DNA of 64,000 nt from Coix lacryma-jobi var. lacryma-jobi (taxonomy: Eukaryota; Streptophyta; Magnoliopsida; Poales; Poaceae), in assembly GCA_009763385.1 (NCBI GenBank), contig CM019831.1, forward strand, positions 20,548,080-20,612,079, given 5' to 3'. Position 1 is the stretch's first letter; every line of letters starts with the position of its first letter. The translations under genes and the position numbers were made by a program. Positions 11,698-21,465 of the stretch are shown here, in pieces. The notes under the pieces are model-generated. The model was not told the origin of the DNA and made no database searches. It worked only from the letters and a program-made list of their open reading frames with translations.

Positions 11698-11727
11698 CTA
11701 GGTGCTTGTCCGTGCGTAGCAACAGGA
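11698..11727 (-). mobile_element. Candidate Helitron 3' terminus (minus strand)
   Basis: On the minus strand a TCC-GT-GC / GC-AC-GGA hairpin with two single-base bulges (11709-11727) is followed by seven bases and CTAG (11701-11698). The element would extend to the right. Its 5' end was not found. Confidence 0.5.
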
Positions 11728-12599
11728 GCAACTAAAATTGGTATGAAGTGGAGTTACGGAACATCGCGATCGTGCCCTTCTTGTGCAGCTTCTCCATCAT
11801 TGATCGGTTGGCCATCGACATCGAGTAAGGACGGTGACATCTCTTGTTGTTTCTAACTAGCTGGTCCACTGCATGTCCACAAACCGGTTACCACAACCCG
11901 GCCATTTGTGCCACACCTTCATAGGCACCCACGTTCACAACATGCGATCCATGCATAGAGGAAGTGATGGAGAGAGTTGTGTCTCTGTCACCCTCTCAGC
12001 CAGAAACCATGCACACAATACACACTTATAGATGAAACAATAATATTGTTTTTCCATTGATCATTCCACATTTCAAACAACAAAATTCTAAATATCTTAC
12101 AATCACATTTATGCTCGAACTAATATTTTACTTTACACACAATCGCCTCGAGCACACCTAATTCCATATGCGTCTTCATTGGAGTCATTTTTTTGGCTCA
12201 TTTGTTCCCTAGGGATCTAGGCAGGATAGCAAACCACAAACCTAAACCAGTGTCAAGGCCATGACAACCGTACGCCAAGTCCATGGCAATCACTACCCAC
12301 CAACGGTCCATCCTGTCGGATTTACCTAATCACCATGTTACTACAAAAATTACCCATCCACAGTGTTCCATAGATTATTAATTAGTTTTAATTATTCATA
12401 ATCATCTCATCCCAACCATGACTGCAGGGCTAAGCATTTACATCTACCCATAAGTCTCAAACCAGGTGGCAAGGAAAATATAATCAAGAGCTAGTAAACC
12501 TTGACATGAGATTCAATTTAAGACTGCATGCATCTACTGGATCTAATCTACTCTAATACCAAAAAGTAAAATAAATACAGCAGTAAGATGTTCAAGGAC
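11728..12599. other. No gene seen; possible Helitron or LTR remnant
   Basis: Low-complexity AT/CA-rich sequence. A short minus-strand frame at about 11760-11835 is open but too short to identify. No repeat boundary could be placed. Confidence 0.35.
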
Positions 12600-14303
12600 A
12601 CTTGCCTTTGGGCTGGGTTGGATCGATGAAGGCACAAACTGGGTCTTGGGGTTCCACGTAGACCGCACTCTCTGGATCAAGCATCAAAACATGGCCCAAA
12701 TAAGGAAAATAAGAAATAGTACATCATACAGTAAGAAAACAGAATACAAATAGATCTAAAACGTAAAAGATATGGGCATTTGAATCTGAGTGGCAAATCT
12801 GTAAATAATTCGAACTCATTTTGCATTTAAAATAAATAAAAACGGAAAAAGAATTGCAGCTGGACCGGCCTCATTTCCTCAAAATATCAGGGGCTAAACA
12901 GCAAGTGCCCCAAGACTCAGCGAACAGAAACTAAGGATGGCGGGTTGATTTCAAGAAATATGGGGGTCTCTTTTGCAAGACTGCCAGTGGGTCGGTGAGG
13001 TCAGCGCGGCGGCTGACGTGTGCGCCGCGTGGCAACAAGTGGCGCAAGGGGACTGGTTGGGTGCACCACGCGTCGCGTGAACCCGGTTGACGTGGCGAAT
13101 GGAGACCGCGTCCACGGCTTCGTGGACCGGGCGCATACGTCTTCGCCCCAGCTTCTAATCTCGACCGTAGAGTGTGATCTAGATGGTGCAGGGGAATCGG
13201 GGAGGACGGGGCGGCGCTGCGCACGGCGGAGGCCGTACGGGAGACGGCGGCGCCATGGCCGAGCCGGCGCTAGGTGGCCGGAGTTGGCCCTAGAGATCGG
13301 TAGAGGCTACGGGAAGGAGAAAAAAAGGGTCAGGGGCTCACACCGGGTCTGATGGCGATGCTCTTGTCGTTGATTACGGTTCGGGGTGGTAGGAGGACGT
13401 CGTGGAGCGGCGGCGCGAGACTCCGGTGAGGTTGGGCGAGAATATTTTCCGGCCAAAAACGGGTCTCCTGGATGCGTCGTGACCCGAAGAGTCCGCAGGT
13501 GGGTAGAGGGAGGTCGGTGGTAGTCTTCTGGGAGGGGACGAGCTCAAGCTGAGCTTTGGGGTAATGGCGGCTACGAATCTGAGAAGGAGAGGGCCGGGCT
13601 GTTGGGGGGTTCTTGTAGGCCGAGAGAAGACGGGGGGTGGCGGCACGATGAGAGCGGGAGGCGCTAGGTTGTGGCCGGTGCGAGATACGCGGGGGAGAAG
13701 AAAGGCCTGACGTAGCTAGCCCACGCATCAGCGAGAGGAACGAGGGGGCCGTTTGGCAGTGGGTGAGGGTCTGCTTCGTGGGGAGAGACGGAGGAGGAGT
13801 GGAAGGGGGAAAAGGACTGGGCCGGCGCCGGACCGCCGGTTGCGCGTGCTGAGGCTGTCCGATCGGGCCAGGCCCAGGCGGGGGAAAGAGATGGGGTGGA
13901 GATTGGAGAAGCTGGGCTGGCTGAAAGGGAAAAGAGGAGGGATGAAGTGAGGCCCTTGCCAATTTTCTTTTTCTCCCTCTTTTCTTTTTCAAACATTGCA
14001 AATTCTTTCAAATTCAAATTTCAAATCCTTTTTAAATCAAAACTATTTCGCAAGATTTTAAAAATATTTTCCCTAGGTTTTACAAATAAAACTTTGAGTT
14101 TGATTTTGTAAAAACTTTTATAAATTATTTTATTTATTTTCGAAATAGAATAAAACCGATTCGTCCTAACTCGGGGTTTAATAAATTCTTTTTCACCCAA
14201 ATAAAATTATGCAATGGCATCTGGTTAGAATTTTTCCTCCATCAAAGATTTTGGTCATTTTCTTATTAAATTCTAATTAATTTTAATTAATTAAAACTGG
14301 GGT
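12600..14303. mobile_element. Degenerate LTR-like remnant
   Basis: The right end reads CTGGGGTGTTACA (about 14290-14303), typical of grass LTR 3' ends. The AT-rich stretch before it (13960-14290) and the GC-rich stretch before that (13000-13950) have the alternating composition of long grass LTRs. No matching second LTR or start was seen. Open frames at 13330-14001 on either strand are Pro/Arg/Ser-rich and not domain-like. Confidence 0.35.
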
Positions 14304-14616
14304 GTTACATATCACACACTCGATAGGCATGGTCGTCTACGCTTGAGGGTCCTATATGTCCCGTCGTCGTAGCGTGCAGGCGTAGAGTCTCGAGGCGACT
14401 CATTGTGATCTCTTCATCCTTGATGTCTGGCTTCGTCCCTGAATGATGTCTTTACTCGGTCGATGGAGTGGTCTGTGCCGCCCTCGTCGTTTCTCGTATG
14501 CCAGAGGGGATGCCCTGTCACTATAGTTGATTACCGGTCAGGACGGCAGCTGACTCTCTCAATGGGAGGACCCAGTGCTCGGGAGCACCCTGCGGTCAAT
14601 CGCATGCCTTATCTTC
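14304..14616. other. No gene seen
   Basis: Mixed-composition sequence without recognised motif; it ends at the Stowaway insertion. Confidence 0.4.
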
Positions 14617-14618
14617 TA

Positions 14619-14871
14619 CTCCCTCCGTCCATAAAAACATGCAATTATGGAATCCGTGCCGGTCAAATGAGGTCAAGTTTGTTTAAGATTATAATAAAAA
14701 GTATTAGTATTTATGTTGTTAAATAAAATTATTATGAAAATATATTCTACTAATGGTACTTTTTGGGAATCAAGAATGTTAGTATTTTTTTATATAATTT
14801 TGGTCAAAGTTTGAATTGTTTCACTTCTCGATAAGTGAGAATTGCATGTTTTGTTGGACGGAGCGAGCGAG
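14619..14871. mobile_element. Stowaway-type MITE (Tc1/Mariner), 253 bp
   Basis: The left end is CTCCCTCCGTCC, the right end GGACGGAGCGAGCGAG (its imperfect complement). TA dinucleotides flank both ends (14617-14618 and 14872-14873). AT-rich interior, no coding capacity. Confidence 0.9.
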
Positions 14872-14873
14872 TA

Positions 14874-15193
14874 CGATTCCTATACAGAGGCATGCTCCTG
14901 CATTTAATAGATCGTGTGGTGCCTTGGGGTGCGAGCTAGACGAGGTGGCATGACCACTCATGGATCGGGGTTGCGGCTGCCCCCCTCTCACATCAGGCGG
15001 GGTGGAGCCACCTCAGACTCACTTCGTCAGTCTGCGCTATGTCGGGCGAGCCGCGGTCACCTCGGGCACTCGTCCTACTCCGTACGGCGGACGCCCTGGG
15101 CCCTTGGTCCAAGTTGGGCGCTTCGGCAGTCTAGGCCTTGTTACCTGTCAGTCCAGGTGGCCGCCTCTGACCTGTCCTTGTCGGGACGGCCTT
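14874..15193. other. No gene seen
   Basis: GC-rich sequence with overlapping open frames in two phases and no identifiable motif; treated as non-coding. Confidence 0.4.
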
Positions 15194-15742
15194 TCTGTGT
15201 TTTTTTAGCAAGAAAAATAGGTACCCCTAGTTTTGGTGTCCGACACTATGTAACATATTTATGAATTTGTGAACAATGTATATTATCATTTTATCAGACG
15301 AAGAAATGACCAAAATAAAAGTTGTAGACCTTGATGTGATTTCTACAACTTTGTTGTTCATGACTTTTTCAGCTGAAATCATTTTGTGTTTTAAAATCTT
15401 GTTTGAAGTTGTTATTTTTTTGAAATTCAACATTTCAATTGTTCACAAGAAAACATGACCAATATAATAGCGATAAGAAAAAAATGCTTGAGCATGATTT
15501 TAGAAAGTTTTAGAAAAAATCAAGTAATTTGATGTTAGTATAAGGGAGAAAGACTAGTTATAAATTTTAGCCAAATATCAAAAATATAAATCAGAGTTCT
15601 TCAACAGTTTAAAATTCGAATTCAAACGGTATTTTGAAAAGTCAAATGATTTCAAATGGAAAAATTGAAAAAAAAAGAAAAATTCTATAACTTTTCGAGA
15701 ACTACAACTTTCTTTTGTTTTGGTCATTCCTCTATTTGATGT

Positions 15743-16195
15743 CACTACTAGAGAAATGAGATTTAGCCCCGGTTGAGAACGGGCTTTAGTCCTGAGTACA
15801 CAACCGGGACTAAAGGTCATCCTAGGAGAAAAAATAAATGTGTGTTTGTGAGATTCGAACTCAGCACCTCTCGCCTTGCGCATAAACTCACTTACCAACT
15901 CAGCTACACAACCCACATGATATAATTCTTGACGCTTTTCTTTTGAATTCACTTGTGAAGGACCTTTACTCCCAGGTGGAAGGCCTTTAGTCCGGGTTGA
16001 TAACACCAACCGGGACTAAAAGGTTACCCTTTAGTCTCAGTTGATAAAGGTTGGAGGACCTTTAGTCCGGGTTGGTAATATCAACTGGGACTAAAGGTTG
16101 GCCTTTAGAGACTAAAAGTCTTTGGTTCTGGACGCAATTTTTTATCGAAACTAAAGATCATTCGGGATCGACCAAAGGCCTATTCTCTAGTAGTG
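15743..16195. mobile_element. Non-autonomous CACTA MITE, 453 bp
   Basis: Starts CACTACTAGAGAA and ends TTCTCTAGTAGTG, a 13-bp perfect terminal inverted repeat. The paralogous block at 61584-61586 has a single AGT where this copy has TGT (15740-15742) and AGT (16196-16198), so the 3-bp duplication is AGT with one later change. The interior is built from repeats of CCGGGACTAAAGG and its complement and includes a tRNA-like segment on the minus strand. Confidence 0.92.
15844..15916 (-). other. tRNA-like segment inside the CACTA MITE
   Basis: On the minus strand TAGCTGAGTTGG matches the RNA polymerase III A box (TRGCNNAGYNGG) and GAGTTCGAATCTC matches the B box (GGTTCGANTCC), at tRNA-like spacing. 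Stem pairing is poor, so it is not called as a functional tRNA gene. Confidence 0.6.
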
Positions 16196-16590
16196 AGTCA
16201 TTTAAAAAAATCAAATTTTCTTAATTATTTTTTAATATTTGGTGTCTATTTGTAGGGGCCATTCTATATCCAACCACCCCTACACATCCAATTTGTAGGG
16301 TTCGTTTATTTGATAATCATTCATAGGGACGGTTTAATATAAAGTCGTCCCTATAAAAATGGAGGGGTTGCTGCAATTCGTTTATGTAGTAGTGGGAGAG
16401 ATACCTTAGCATTATTTCGGAGAACTCAAGTTGTCTAAAATAAGGACCTAAGATTTCTCATTTGTTCATTTAATAGTAAAAGATATCAAATCACACAGGC
16501 AGGATAGTTCAGCATTAAAACATGATGATACATATATCTCTATTGTGGATACATATATCTCTATTGTGGATGGATATAGATAGAATTTCG

Positions 16591-16869
16591 GGCCAACTGG
16601 GCTTTATAAAAATTTCGGGTCCGGAGCAGCTTAGGTGTGACGCTTCTTGTGTATCTGTGACTGTGTGTCAGGTACCATGGGTTAACATGACGCGGTTTGA
16701 TAAGATGTGTCGCTCACCTGCATATTTTTTAGTTGGGAGAAATGTAGCAGTGACTCGTTGTAACTGTGTACATCTCAGATCACACACTAGTGGCGCGTTT
16801 TCTTTCTAGGTCACTGACTTAGGTGTCTTCTTTATTGATTTCTGGCATAGTGCCAAGTTCCTACGTATA
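16591..16869. other. No gene seen
   Basis: Short open frame only (about 95 codons from 16522) with no domain; nothing recognised. Confidence 0.4.
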
Positions 16870-17460
16870 ATGATTGCAGGCAGTCACTTGTGATAACCAA
16901 AGGATTTTGCCTTAACTTTTATGAATCTTGATTTTAACATTTTGTCTCAACAAGTCCCAAATGAAAAAACATCTCTTTTTTTACAGTTATGTTTTACATC
17001 TTGTCGAGCATTGCAACTCCTGTATATGACGTTTTTTGCTCCATGGACATTTAAAACACTAAAAAATATGAATTTCAAAATCAAATAACTTAAAATGTAT
17101 GTTTGTGCTCCCTAAGGGACCTTAAATTAAAGGGTCATATAGCTATAAAGTTCATGTGAAAGTCTAGGATTTTTTTTAGAAAGTTTTAGTTTACCTAAAT
17201 TTTATTTAAAAAATATATGAATTTATTTGCACGGCAGCTATTTTAAGGAGAGAACGATTTAGAAATTCAACATTTATAGGTGTTGTTTGTGGAATGAATT
17301 GTCCCTAAATATATAAGGGTAGGAAGGAAACAAATGGCGTTTGATGTCTTCTACAATAATATATGTACGTGCTCCTTGAGAACGTCTGTGAGTATGGATA
17401 GTTCTACGGTTCTTTAGCAGTATCCCAACCTCCTCTAAAACATACATGATTTTGATTAGG
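16870..17460. repeat. Duplicated block B, copy 1
   Basis: Shares order and sequence with 18310-18474 joined to 28331-29190: CAGTCACTTGTGATAA, ACAGTTATGTTTTA, TTCATGTGAA(A/T)GTCTAG, GATGAATTGTCC-like and ACATGATTTTGATTA blocks. Divergence is high, so the duplication is old. Confidence 0.75.
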
Positions 17461-18309
17461 AGCGGATCAAATCTGCACAATCTAAAAAAAACAAGCAGAG
17501 GCGGCGATGAACTTTCTTTCCCAGTCATGCAGGTGCTTTCATGCATGAACTGTCTCCGTGGCTGCCTTCATGCAGCCGCTTTCCGTGTTCCAGCGGCTGC
17601 TCTCCATGCATGGCCGCCTTCTTCGGTTGGCCAGCAACCATCAGAAGTCCAATGCTCAGGCTACTATACGGAATTCCCTACTATACATGATGACCTGGCA
17701 ACGTGAGCATCGCATGGCTGTGATCCTCGGCTAATAGGATCAACTACGGCAAGATCCATGGACCCGTGACTTAGCAGACATGGAAGTCGCCCAAAAGTAG
17801 AGGTACCACGGCTTTTTTCACAGTTGGGCACTAATTCCTTTTTGCCTCTAATTCCTATATGTCGCCTAGCAAGATTTGCCTAGCCAGACTCCATCTCTTT
17901 CTATACACAAAAAATGCTAAACTTGGCCTGCAATTCAGCAAGAAAAAAGAAGCACTATATATAGGCAAATAACAATAATGAAGACTTGGTAGCTACATAT
18001 ATTTACATTTGATAACAATAGGCTCGCAGACCAAATTAGAGAAACCATTTTTTACATGTCCCTCCTTGTATGATAGAGATATGGCTGTTACTATATAATT
18101 TAGATGTACTTTTGGTACAACATTTATGTTCCCTCTCACACCATATCATCCAGGATCAAAACCAGGCTATAAGTTAGCTTCTAGCAACACATATTGGGGA
18201 TGGAGATTTGGAAAAAAAAACTTCTTGAGACATCAGAGCAGCTGTCACAGTCATGAATTTTTTTGACACGAAATACATGCACATAGGTCCACCAGCATAT
18301 ATATGAACC
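17461..18309. other. No gene seen between block B copies
   Basis: Contains a region near 17520-17640 rich in CATGCA and GCC(G/T)CTT motifs with short open frames, then AT-rich sequence. No recognised coding or repeat structure. Confidence 0.4.
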
Positions 18310-18474
18310 AGACAGTCACTTGTGATAAGTATAGGATATCATCATTTTTCTTAGACATTTATCAATCCTGAGTTTATTTGTATTATAAAAATTCTCAAAT
18401 GAAAAACAAATCTCTTCTCTACAGTTATGTTTTAGATTTTATCAACTTTTATATATGACGTGTTTTCGTCCAAG
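18310..18474. repeat. Duplicated block B, copy 2 (left part)
   Basis: Matches 16880-17045 and is interrupted by CACTA-1; the remainder resumes at 28331. Confidence 0.75.
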
Positions 18475-19015
18475 CACTACAGGAAACACGATCTTCGCCG
18501 AGTGCCTGCAAGTTTGCCGAGTGCCAAATTTCGGGCACTCGGCAAACAGCCTCTTTGCCGAGTGCCGGCAACCTGGCACTCGGCGAAGACTGAGCACAAG
18601 GCAAAGACTGCTTCGCCGAGTGCCCCACACTCGGCAAAGAAAAACACTCGGCGAAGTGACCTCTTTGTCGAGTGTCGTACACTCGGCAAAGCGTCCCGGA
18701 CCAGACGGCATCCACGGGCGTTCTCTTTGCCGAGTGCCCGCCGTCTGACACTCGGCGAAGACCCCCTCTTTGTCGAGTGCCAGCCGCGTGGCACTCGGCA
18801 AACCGAGTGGCCCCGGTGTTTGACACGTGGGCTGTTCTTCGCCGAGTGCCACGTGGCTGGCACTCGGCAAAGAGGGGATCTTCGTCGAGTGCCAGCCACG
18901 TGGCACTCGGCAACGCACGTTGGCTATTCTTCGCCGAGTGCCACGTGGCGGGCACTCGGCGAAGATCCCCTCTTTGCCGAGTGTCAGCCACGTGGCACTC
19001 GGCAAAGTTATTTTT
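18475..19015. repeat. CACTA-1 5' terminal and subterminal repeat array
   Basis: More than a dozen copies of GCCGAGTGCC and its complement in both orientations, many forming local hairpins around GCCACGTGGC-like centres. In En/Spm these are binding sites for the element-encoded TNPA. Confidence 0.9.
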
Positions 19016-19068
19016 TTGAATTTTGGACACCAAATTTTTTGTGGGTCATCCCCACAGTACTATGGCCA

Positions 19069-19667
19069 ACATGATCAAATTTGATAGTTTTTCAAAACTT
19101 TTCGTTATATTTTTTGACTTTATTTCGTTTTCTTGAATTTTCCCGGAAGACGCAAGTTTGAACTGCGGGTGCATCGAATAATGGATTTTCATGATTTAAA
19201 AAATATTATTCTTGTTCTTAACCGTATGTTGAGGCCAAATCCAAAACCTGACCTGATGTTTCGATCAACGTGCTCATAGGGCAACGCCTCCAAATTACGT
19301 GCGGGCGATTTTTGAATTATAGAAAATGTAAATGAATTCCGAATATCACATGTTGAGGCCAAATCCAAAACCTGACCTGATGTTTCCCGATTTTCGGAAT
19401 TCATTTACATTTTCTATAATTAAAAAACTGCCCGCACGTAATTTGGAGGCGTTGCCCCGTGAGCACGTTGATCGAAACATCAGGTCAGGTTTTGGATTTG
19501 GCCTCAACATACGGTTAAGAACAAGAATAATATTTTTAAATCATGACAATCCATTATTCGATGCACCCGCAGTTCAAACTTGCGTCTTCCGGGAAAATTC
19601 AAGAAAACGAAATAAAGTCAAAAAATATAACGAAAAGTTTTGAAAAACTGTCAAATTTGAATATGTT
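19069..19667. repeat. Large inverted repeat, arms about 270 bp
   Basis: The left arm (about 19069-19346) and right arm (about 19393-19667) are near-perfect complements, from AACATGATCAAATTTGA outside to AATTC(C/G)GAA inside. The ~46-bp spacer repeats part of the arm directly (GTTGAGGCCAAATCC). Weaker complementarity continues outward into the subterminal repeats on both sides. Confidence 0.93.
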
Positions 19668-19732
19668 GTCTATGACGGTGTGGAAGTGCCTAAAAAAAAT
19701 TTAGTGGCAAAATTAAAAAAAAAAATAAAAAC

Positions 19733-19925
19733 TTCGCCGAGTGCCAGTGGCCGGCACTCGGCAAATAGAAGCTCTTTGCCGAGTGTCGTGCCAGCTGGCA
19801 CTCGGCGAAGCCTTGCCTGCTGGTCTGCCACGTGGCCCCTCTTTGCCGAGTGCCAGATCGGCTGGCACTCGGCAAAGTACCCCTCTTTGCCGAGTGCCAG
19901 CCGATCTGGCACTCGGCAAAGTCGT
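19733..19925. repeat. CACTA-1 internal subterminal-type repeats
   Basis: A second cluster of GCCGAGTGCC motifs, in the position expected for the continuation of the right arm of the inverted repeat back toward a terminus-like sequence. Confidence 0.8.
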
Positions 19926-19929
19926 TCAA

Positions 19930-21465
19930 AAACTAAAAAAATATACACCCGACCGCCACACACACGCAACACAAGCACACACACTCACACACACTCACAC
20001 GCCCACCGCCGCCACCGCCCGCCCCCCTCCCCTGCCCGTTCCCGGCCGCCCCGCGCCCCCCACCTGCCCGCCGAGCACGCCGCCGCCGCCGCCGCCTCGC
20101 GCCCCTGGCCTGCTCGCACGCCGCCGCCGCCGTATTCGCCCCCCGGCCGCCGCGCCGCGCCCGCGCCTGCCCGGACCGCCCCCAGGGCCGCCCGCAGCCG
20201 CAACGCGTCCGAGCCTGGCCGGCCCGGGTCAACCGCGCCGCCGCCCTCTCTCTAGCGGCGACCCGGCCACAGCCCTCGCTCGCGGACCCGGCCGCCGCCC
20301 TAGGCCGCGGCTCGCCGGCCCGTTGGCCCAGACTGCCGCCCCCGACGCGCCTACCGGGACCGCGCGCCGGCCGCCGCCCCCGCCCGCGGCTGCCTGGCTA
20401 GCGCGGCCGGCCGCCGCCCCGCGCCCCCCCTCGCTTCTTGCCGGCCCAAGCCGCAAGGACGAAGAAGAAGAGTCGGAGGAGGAGGGAGGAGGAGGAGGAG
20501 GGAGAAGAGAAGAGGAAGGAGAAGGAGGAGAAGACGTCCCCGTCGTCATCTTGCCGTTGTCAACTTCATCGTCTGTCGCCAACAAGGTAATTAGTAAGTA
20601 GTTAGTAGTAATATTAGTAAGTAGTTATTAGTAGTAATATTAGTAAGTAGTTAGAAGTAGTAAGTAATTAGTAGTTAGTTAGTAGTAGTAGTTGTTGTGT
20701 TAGTAGTAGAAGTAGTAATATTAGTGGAAGTATGCAAAGAAAAGTTAATTACATGGCTTCTGTGAAGATATATGTGGTTGTTGGCCTTCGTGCCGACGTT
20801 TTCTGCAGGCTTTTGGGAACCTCCCCGTGTAGGGGAGGTGCTGCCGAAATTTTCGGTCGAGCTAACCAATTGCTCTATTTTTGGTAGGAGGACCCGTGGG
20901 AGGGACTCGGCACCCCGATCGTCTTCGTCGGCGTTGCGGGTCTACCTGCACCGCGTCGTCTCGCCACTGCCCCGACTCACCACTGCCTCGCTACCCTGAC
21001 CTCACCGACACCTTAGGTATAACCCCTCTATCCATATCCTTAGGTATCTGGAAAGGTCGCGTAACCTAGTTAGATGTCTCCCGTTCGAAAGAGATACAGT
21101 CCTAGATATACAGACCTTTGCATATCTGCGACCGTATCTCTTTTGGATTGTCCACGTATTTTGGACAGCCCACGGATGCGTAGATGAGCTAGTTTCCATG
21201 TTCTGCTCCTGTCAGAGTCAGAGTTTCGGCACCACCTCCTCGTTGTTCTCCGGATACACACTCTCCCTGCCAGGACGTGTATCGGGAGAACAGCGAGGAG
21301 GTGCTGCCGAAATTCTGTCTCGGGTAGGAGTAGAACATGGAAACTAACCCATCTGCGCATCCTCGGGTGGGATTGGGACCTATCCTTTTCCTATTAGATG
21401 GTAGGAACGCCGTTTAGATGCAATTGCTGGTTTTATTACTCGCTTACATATGTATATGCCAGAGG
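19930..21465 (+). other. CACTA-1 5' leader / promoter region
   Basis: Begins with a CACACA-rich stretch, then a very GC-rich block (19990-20450), a GA-rich tract (20460-20540) and a possible splice donor AAGGTAATTAG near 20585. After a TAGTAGTAATATTAG low-complexity run (20590-20740) there is TTTTCTGCAG near 20810, a plausible acceptor. A long open frame through the GC-rich block is Pro/Ala/Arg-rich and is not credited as a gene. It is likely the non-coding 5' exon and intron of the transposase transcript. Confidence 0.55.
21177..21360. repeat. Second inverted repeat, arms about 85 bp
   Basis: Left arm about 21177-21260, right arm about 21275-21360; shared core TAGTTTCCATGTTCT and its complement. 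A related CCGAAATTTTCGG-containing palindrome lies at 20818-20865. Confidence 0.8.

Larger units (their letters stand above)
15194..16590. repeat. Duplicated block A, copy 1
   Basis: Aligns with 61047-61930 and, after CACTA-2 is removed, with about 63485-63525. The match starts at TTTTTTAGC(A/G)AGAAAAAT and ends in the repeated ATACATATATCTCTATTGTGG. The left part resembles the interior of a non-autonomous CACTA element whose right end is GTAGTAGTG near 16395. Matching flanks beyond that end show this is a segmental copy, not two transposition events. Confidence 0.85.

Noticed and set aside
13330..14001. 223-codon minus-strand open frame
   Set aside because: Ser/Pro/Arg-rich with no domain; opposite frames are also open; lies in an LTR-like remnant.
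15844..15916. Functional tRNA gene
   Set aside because: A and B boxes are present but acceptor and T stems do not pair well and it is inside a MITE; kept only as tRNA-like.
17446..17706. Possible defensin-like gene copy near block B
   Set aside because: A few Cys codons but no signal peptide followed by CxxxC and CxC spacing, and no matching splice sites.
18475..19015. Regularly spaced GCCGAGTGCC repeats resembling a CRISPR-like array
   Set aside because: Repeats occur in both orientations with variable spacing inside CACTA termini, a known subterminal organisation; the sequence is plant nuclear DNA.
19741..20601. 286-codon open frame in GC-rich DNA
   Set aside because: Pro/Ala/Arg-rich low-complexity product, overlapping open frames on both strands, located in the CACTA-1 leader; explained by base composition.
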